Part shown: positions 16,742 to 19,379 of the stretch, in pieces
How positions within the stretch are numbered: position 1 is the first letter of the stretch
Layout: each line of letters starts with the position of its first letter
Source of the DNA: an uncultured Bacteroidales bacterium
GTDB lineage: Bacteria; Bacteroidota; Bacteroidia; Bacteroidales; Bacteroidaceae
DNA: 19,379 nucleotides
Direction: 5' to 3'
Assembly: GCA_937906165.1 (NCBI GenBank)
Contig: CALCYA010000127.1
Span: 1 to 19,379 of the forward strand
Translations under genes and position numbers: made by a program
The notes under the pieces: generated by a model
Told to the model about the DNA's origin: nothing
Seen by the model: only the letters and a program-made list of their open reading frames with translations
Database searches by the model: none

Positions 16742-17434
16742 TTAGTCGATAGACTTAGGATCGATACGGAGACCCTTGCTCATCGTAGTTGACAGGAATA
16801 CACTCTTAACATATGTACCTTTCGCTGTAGAAGGTTTCAGCTTGTGGATTGTAGCCATGAACTCCTTAACGTTCGCTATAATCGCATCAGGTGTGAAAGA
16901 TGCCTTACCGATAGAAGCGTGTACAATACCAGCCTTGTCTACCTTGAAGTCGATCTTACCCTGCTTAACCTCTTTAACAGCCTTAGGTATATCCATAGTA
17001 ACGGTACCACTCTTTGGGTTAGGCATCAATCCACGAGGACCGAGCACACGACCCAGAGCACCTAATTTGCCCATAATGGACGGCATTGTGATGATAATGT
17101 CGATATCCGTCCAACCACCTTTGATCTTTTCGATATACTCGTCAAGACCTACATAGTCAGCACCTGCCGCCTTTGCAGCTTCTTCCACATCGGGAGTACA
17201 CAAGCAAAGAACGCGAACCTCCTTACCGGTACCGCTGGGCAGAGATACAACACCTCTGACCATCTGGTTTGCCTTACGAGGGTCAACGCCCAGGCGTACA
17301 TCGATATCCACTGAAGCATCGAACTTGGTGAAGGTAATCTCCTTCAGCAACTCAACAGCCTCTGTCAATGGATAGGATTTAGCTGTGTCAATTTTAGCGG
17401 CTGCTAACTTTTGATTTTTTGTCAGTTTACCCAT
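16742..17434 (-). CDS. rplA: 50S ribosomal protein L1
   Basis: 230 residues, the usual length. L1 forms the mobile L1 stalk that guides deacylated tRNA out of the E site, and in many bacteria it represses its own operon by binding the mRNA before rplK. Conserved pieces include GTGKEVRVLCLC, the GPRGLMPNPKSGT loop in the middle, and the C-terminal FLSTTMSKGLRID motif. It lies 14 bases after rplK, so the two are probably translated together. Confidence 0.98.
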   Translation of the reverse strand: MGKLTKNQKLAAAKIDTAKSYPLTEAVELLKEITFTKFDASVDIDVRLGVDPRKANQMVRGVVSLPSGTGKEVRVLCLCTPDVEEAAKAAGADYVGLDEYIEKIKGGWTDIDIIITMPSIMGKLGALGRVLGPRGLMPNPKSGTVTMDIPKAVKEVKQGKIDFKVDKAGIVHASIGKASFTPDAIIANVKEFMATIHKLKPSTAKGTYVKSVFLSTTMSKGLRIDPKSID

Positions 17435-17448
17435 TCTAGTCTAAATTT

Positions 17449-17892
17449 TTAATTGTTTGCGGGAAAAGTTCCACTTACACTGATACCCATACTTCTAGCT
17501 GTACCGGCAACCATCTTCATGGCAGCCTCTACAGTAAAGCAGTTCAAGTCAGGCATCTTCTCTTTCGCGATAGCCTCTACCTGCTCCCAGGTTACTGTTG
17601 CAACCTTGTTACGGTTAGGCTCTGCAGATCCACTCTTGATCTTAGCAACCTCAAGCAACTGGATTGCTACAGGTGGAGTCTTTACGACGAAATCGAATGA
17701 CTTGTCTGCATAGTAAGTAATGATAACAGGCAAAACTTTTCCGGCCTTATCCTGGGTTCTGGCATTAAACGCCTTGCAGAATTCCATGATGTTGATTCCC
17801 TTAGAACCAAGTGCAGGTCCTACTGGAGGTGATGGATTTGCTGCGCCACCTTTAATCTGTAACTTGATAAGTCCAGCAACTTCTTTTGCCAT
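17449..17892 (-). CDS. rplK: 50S ribosomal protein L11
   Basis: 147 residues. L11 binds the GTPase-associated centre of 23S rRNA and contributes to thiostrepton binding and to (p)ppGpp signalling by Rel. The N-terminal domain has the proline-rich GGAANPSPPVGPALGSKGINIMEFC segment, and the C-terminal RNA-binding domain ends in AGTARSMGISV. It is preceded by a 53-base spacer with a hairpin around the nusG stop and a run of T bases before the ATG, and it is followed 14 bases later by rplA. Confidence 0.98.
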   Translation of the reverse strand: MAKEVAGLIKLQIKGGAANPSPPVGPALGSKGINIMEFCKAFNARTQDKAGKVLPVIITYYADKSFDFVVKTPPVAIQLLEVAKIKSGSAEPNRNKVATVTWEQVEAIAKEKMPDLNCFTVEAAMKMVAGTARSMGISVSGTFPANN

Positions 17893-17924
17893 TGTAAAAA
17901 AAATCTATAAAATTAACAACATTC

Positions 17925-17951
17925 GAGTGATGTGTGGAAGCCGCATCACTC
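17925..17951 (-). promoter_or_regulatory. Hairpin across the nusG stop, candidate rplK-rplA control site
   Basis: On the minus strand GAGTGATG (17951-17944) pairs with CATCACTC (17932-17925) around an 11-base loop. The nusG TGA stop is inside the stem. It lies 32 bases before the rplK ATG. In other bacteria this position, just before L11, is where ribosomal protein L1 represses translation. No long U-tract follows directly, so simple termination is less likely. The match to an L1 site is inferred from position only. Confidence 0.45.
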
Positions 17952-18488
17952 TTTATCTACTTGCATATAACCTAAATCAACCGGAGTTGAACGGCCGAAG
18001 ATCTTAACCATAACCTTCAGGCGTTTCTTCTCGGTGTTGATTTCCTCGATAACACCATTGAAACCTGTGAAAGGACCTGTATTTACCTTCACTACCTCAC
18101 CGAGGGCGAACTCGAGGCTTGTCTCCTCAGGAGTCTCCTGCAGTTCATCTACAGTACCCAGGATTCGGTTGATTTCAGACTGGCGAATCGGAGTCGGCTG
18201 TTCCATGCCGCCCAGGAAGCCCAACACATTAGGAGTGTGACGGAGCATAAAAGCGATGTCACCTACAAGTTCCGCCTCAACAAGAACATAACCGGGGAGA
18301 TAAGACTTCTCCTTCACGATTCTCTTGCCATTACGGACTGTTACTACCTTTTCTGTGGGGATAAGAACCTGAGACACCTTGTCGGTAAGGCCACGAAGCT
18401 TCACATCAGCCTCGATATATTCCTTTACTTTTGCCTCCTTACCGCTAATAGCGCGCAGAACATACCATTTCTTATTGTTCTCTGCCAT
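17946..18488 (-). CDS. nusG: Transcription termination/antitermination factor NusG
   Basis: 180 residues. NusG binds RNA polymerase at the clamp through its N-terminal NGN domain (about 6-115, starting WYVLRAISGKEAKVKEYIE). Its C-terminal KOW domain (about 125-180; GEVVKVNTGPFTGFNGVIEEI...IFGRSTPVDL) can contact Rho or ribosomal protein S10, coupling transcription to translation or termination. It is the standard two-domain form rather than a specialised UpxY-type paralogue of capsule loci, as the housekeeping context confirms. It follows secE by 16 bases. Confidence 0.98.
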   Translation of the reverse strand: MAENNKKWYVLRAISGKEAKVKEYIEADVKLRGLTDKVSQVLIPTEKVVTVRNGKRIVKEKSYLPGYVLVEAELVGDIAFMLRHTPNVLGFLGGMEQPTPIRQSEINRILGTVDELQETPEETSLEFALGEVVKVNTGPFTGFNGVIEEINTEKKRLKVMVKIFGRSTPVDLGYMQVDKE

Positions 18489-18504
18489 TACTGCCTTTGA
18501 TTAA

Positions 18505-18693
18505 TTAAGGATAAACAATTTCCATTACAAACTGGAACGCCTGGTCCATTACAAAGACTACAAAAGCGATCATCAATGATGCATAGAGAACAAGAAACGC
18601 TTGGCTCGTCAATTGTTTCATTGTCGGCCAAGTTGTCTTATGCACGAGCTCATTGTAAGATTCCTTACAGTAATTTATGAATTTAGTCAGCAT
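18505..18693 (-). CDS. secE: Preprotein translocase subunit SecE
   Basis: About 62 residues. SecE clamps the SecY channel in the inner membrane. The conserved amphipathic segment (INYCKESYNELVHKTTWPTMKQL) is followed by one hydrophobic membrane span (about residues 31-55, LVLYASLMIAFVVFVMDQAF). This is the short single-span SecE usual outside the enterobacteria. Two in-frame ATGs exist, at 18693 and 18699; I chose the first because the spacing to the NY..KES motif resembles other Bacteroidota SecE proteins. The gene begins 13 bases after the 3' end of tRNA-Trp, so its mRNA probably arises by tRNA processing. Confidence 0.95.
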   Translation of the reverse strand: MLTKFINYCKESYNELVHKTTWPTMKQLTSQAFLVLYASLMIAFVVFVMDQAFQFVMEIVYP

Positions 18694-18706
18694 AATCATT
18701 TATTTA

Positions 18707-18782
18707 TGGCACGGGAAGAGAGGCTCGAACTCCCGACACCTGGTTTTGGAGACCAGTGCTCTACCAACTGAGCTATTCCCGT
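18707..18782 (-). tRNA. trnW: tRNA-Trp (anticodon CCA)
   Basis: The minus strand folds as a complete 76-base cloverleaf. The acceptor stem ACGGGAA/TTCCCGT has seven pairs, the D arm is GCTC/GAGC, and the anticodon stem CTGGT/ACCAG holds the loop CTCCAAA with anticodon CCA. The T arm is GGGAG/CTCTC with loop TTCGAGC, followed by discriminator G73 and an encoded 3' CCA. It lies between tuf and secE, as in many Bacteroidota. Confidence 0.98.
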
Positions 18783-18787
18783 AAGTA

Positions 18788-18807
18788 CCGGCTCCCGAAG
18801 GAGCCGG
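18788..18807. terminator. Hairpin between tuf and tRNA-Trp (UUCG tetraloop), terminator or processing element
   Basis: A perfect 8-bp GC-rich stem, CCGGCTCC/GGAGCCGG. On the minus-strand RNA, the sense direction for tuf, the loop is UUCG, an exceptionally stable tetraloop. The base run that would make a U-tract lies on the other side: plus-strand transcription would read ATTTTTATTT after the stem, whereas tuf transcription runs from the stem into the tRNA. It may stabilise the tuf 3' end, act in processing, or block antisense transcription into tuf. Confidence 0.6.
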
Positions 18808-18832
18808 ATTTTTATTTCATTGTGTGCTCGAA

Positions 18833-19379
18833 TTATTCGATAACCTTAGTAATCTGACCAGCACCTACTGTGCGACCACCCTCACGGATAGCGAATGTCA
18901 GACCCTCGTTAAGAGCAACAGGATAGATCAAAGTTACAGTGATCTTCAAGTTGTCACCAGGCATTACCATCTCAACGTCTGCAGGAAGAGAGATCTCACC
19001 TGTACAGTCCATTGTACGGAGGTAGAACTGAGGACGATACTTGTTACGGAATGATGTGTGACGACCACCCTCCTCTTTCTTCAGGATATAAACCTGAGCC
19101 TCGAAAGTAGAATAAGGCTTGATCTGGCCTGGGTGGCAAAGTACCATACCACGCTTGATCTCGTTCTTGTCAACACCGCGGAGCAACAAACCTACGTTGT
19201 CACCAGCCTCACCCTGATCGAGGAGCTTGCGGAACATCTCAACACCAGTAACGACAGTCTTCTTGTCCTCACCGAGACCGAGGATCTCAACCTCATCACC
19301 TACCTTAACGATACCAGCCTCGATACGACCTGTAGCAACAGTACCACGACCAGTGATTGAGAATACGTCCTCAACAGGC
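18833..19379 (-). CDS. tuf: Elongation factor Tu, 3' part (5' end outside the window)
   Basis: The last 181 complete codons of EF-Tu. The reading frame stays open to the window edge and encodes domain 2 (PVEDVFSITGRGTVATGRIEAGIV...) and domain 3 (GQIKPYSTFEAQVYILKKEEGGRHTSF...NKYRPQFYLRTMDCTG...REGGRTVGAGQI). The GTP-binding domain 1 lies beyond position 19379. EF-Tu delivers aminoacyl-tRNA to the ribosome. The gene is partial only because of the window boundary; an internal ATG at 19237 is a methionine codon in domain 2, not the start. Confidence 0.98.
   Translation of the reverse strand, partial: PVEDVFSITGRGTVATGRIEAGIVKVGDEVEILGLGEDKKTVVTGVEMFRKLLDQGEAGDNVGLLLRGVDKNEIKRGMVLCHPGQIKPYSTFEAQVYILKKEEGGRHTSFRNKYRPQFYLRTMDCTGEISLPADVEMVMPGDNLKITVTLIYPVALNEGLTFAIREGGRTVGAGQITKVIE

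Noticed and set aside
17893..17920. Weak TAATTTTA promoter match before rplK
   Set aside because: It lacks the final G of the motif and a TTTG at the right distance; rplK is best read as part of the same operon.
1..19379. Mobile elements, CRISPR arrays or phage genes
   Set aside because: No direct-repeat arrays, transposase, integrase or phage-like genes are visible. The gene content and order are those of a conserved chromosomal region.

Overview
This window comes from a Bacteroidota (Bacteroidales-type) chromosome with roughly balanced base composition. The evidence is the gene order tuf, trnW, secE, nusG, rplKAJL, rpoBC, a single-span SecE, a glycine-lipid acyltransferase pair, a DUF4292 lipoprotein beside dut, and a promoter of the Bacteroides TAnnTTTG type. 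Few genes have a clear Shine-Dalgarno sequence. The genus cannot be fixed from the sequence. Every recognisable gene is on the minus strand, so the window reads from high to low coordinates.

Region A (19379 down to 7489) is the core gene-expression operon. It begins with the 3' part of tuf (EF-Tu domains 2 and 3), then a UUCG hairpin, tRNA-Trp(CCA) with encoded CCA, secE, nusG, rplK (L11), rplA (L1), rplJ (L10), rplL (L7/L12), rpoB and rpoC. Gaps are 11-53 bp except for the 106 bp between rplL and rpoB, which holds a strong hairpin that looks like a partial terminator (attenuator). A hairpin also spans the nusG stop codon just before rplK. A terminator follows rpoC.

Region B (about 7330 down to 5400) is a two-gene unit with its own Bacteroides-type promoter and a canonical intrinsic terminator. 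It holds a PlsC-like O-acyltransferase and a GNAT-like N-acyltransferase, which I identify as the glycine-lipid genes glsA and glsB.

Region C (5378 down to 162) is a tightly packed run: dut, a secreted TPR-repeat protein, a DUF4292 lipoprotein with a probable LolA/LolB-like fold, an EnvC-like coiled-coil/LytM protein whose zinc ligands are missing, and a Sel1-repeat protein with a signal peptide or lipobox. Genes overlap or lie within 22 bp, so they are probably co-transcribed. Four of the five products are exported, so this may be an envelope-maintenance module attached to dut. Beyond it, up to position 1, lies an AT-rich tail with a perfect inverted repeat made of two nested palindromes.

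I see no prophage, insertion sequence, CRISPR array, integrase or toxin-antitoxin pair. Most of the window is conserved housekeeping sequence. The parts that merit attention are the envelope cluster, the glycine-lipid pair and the RNA hairpins between the operon genes.
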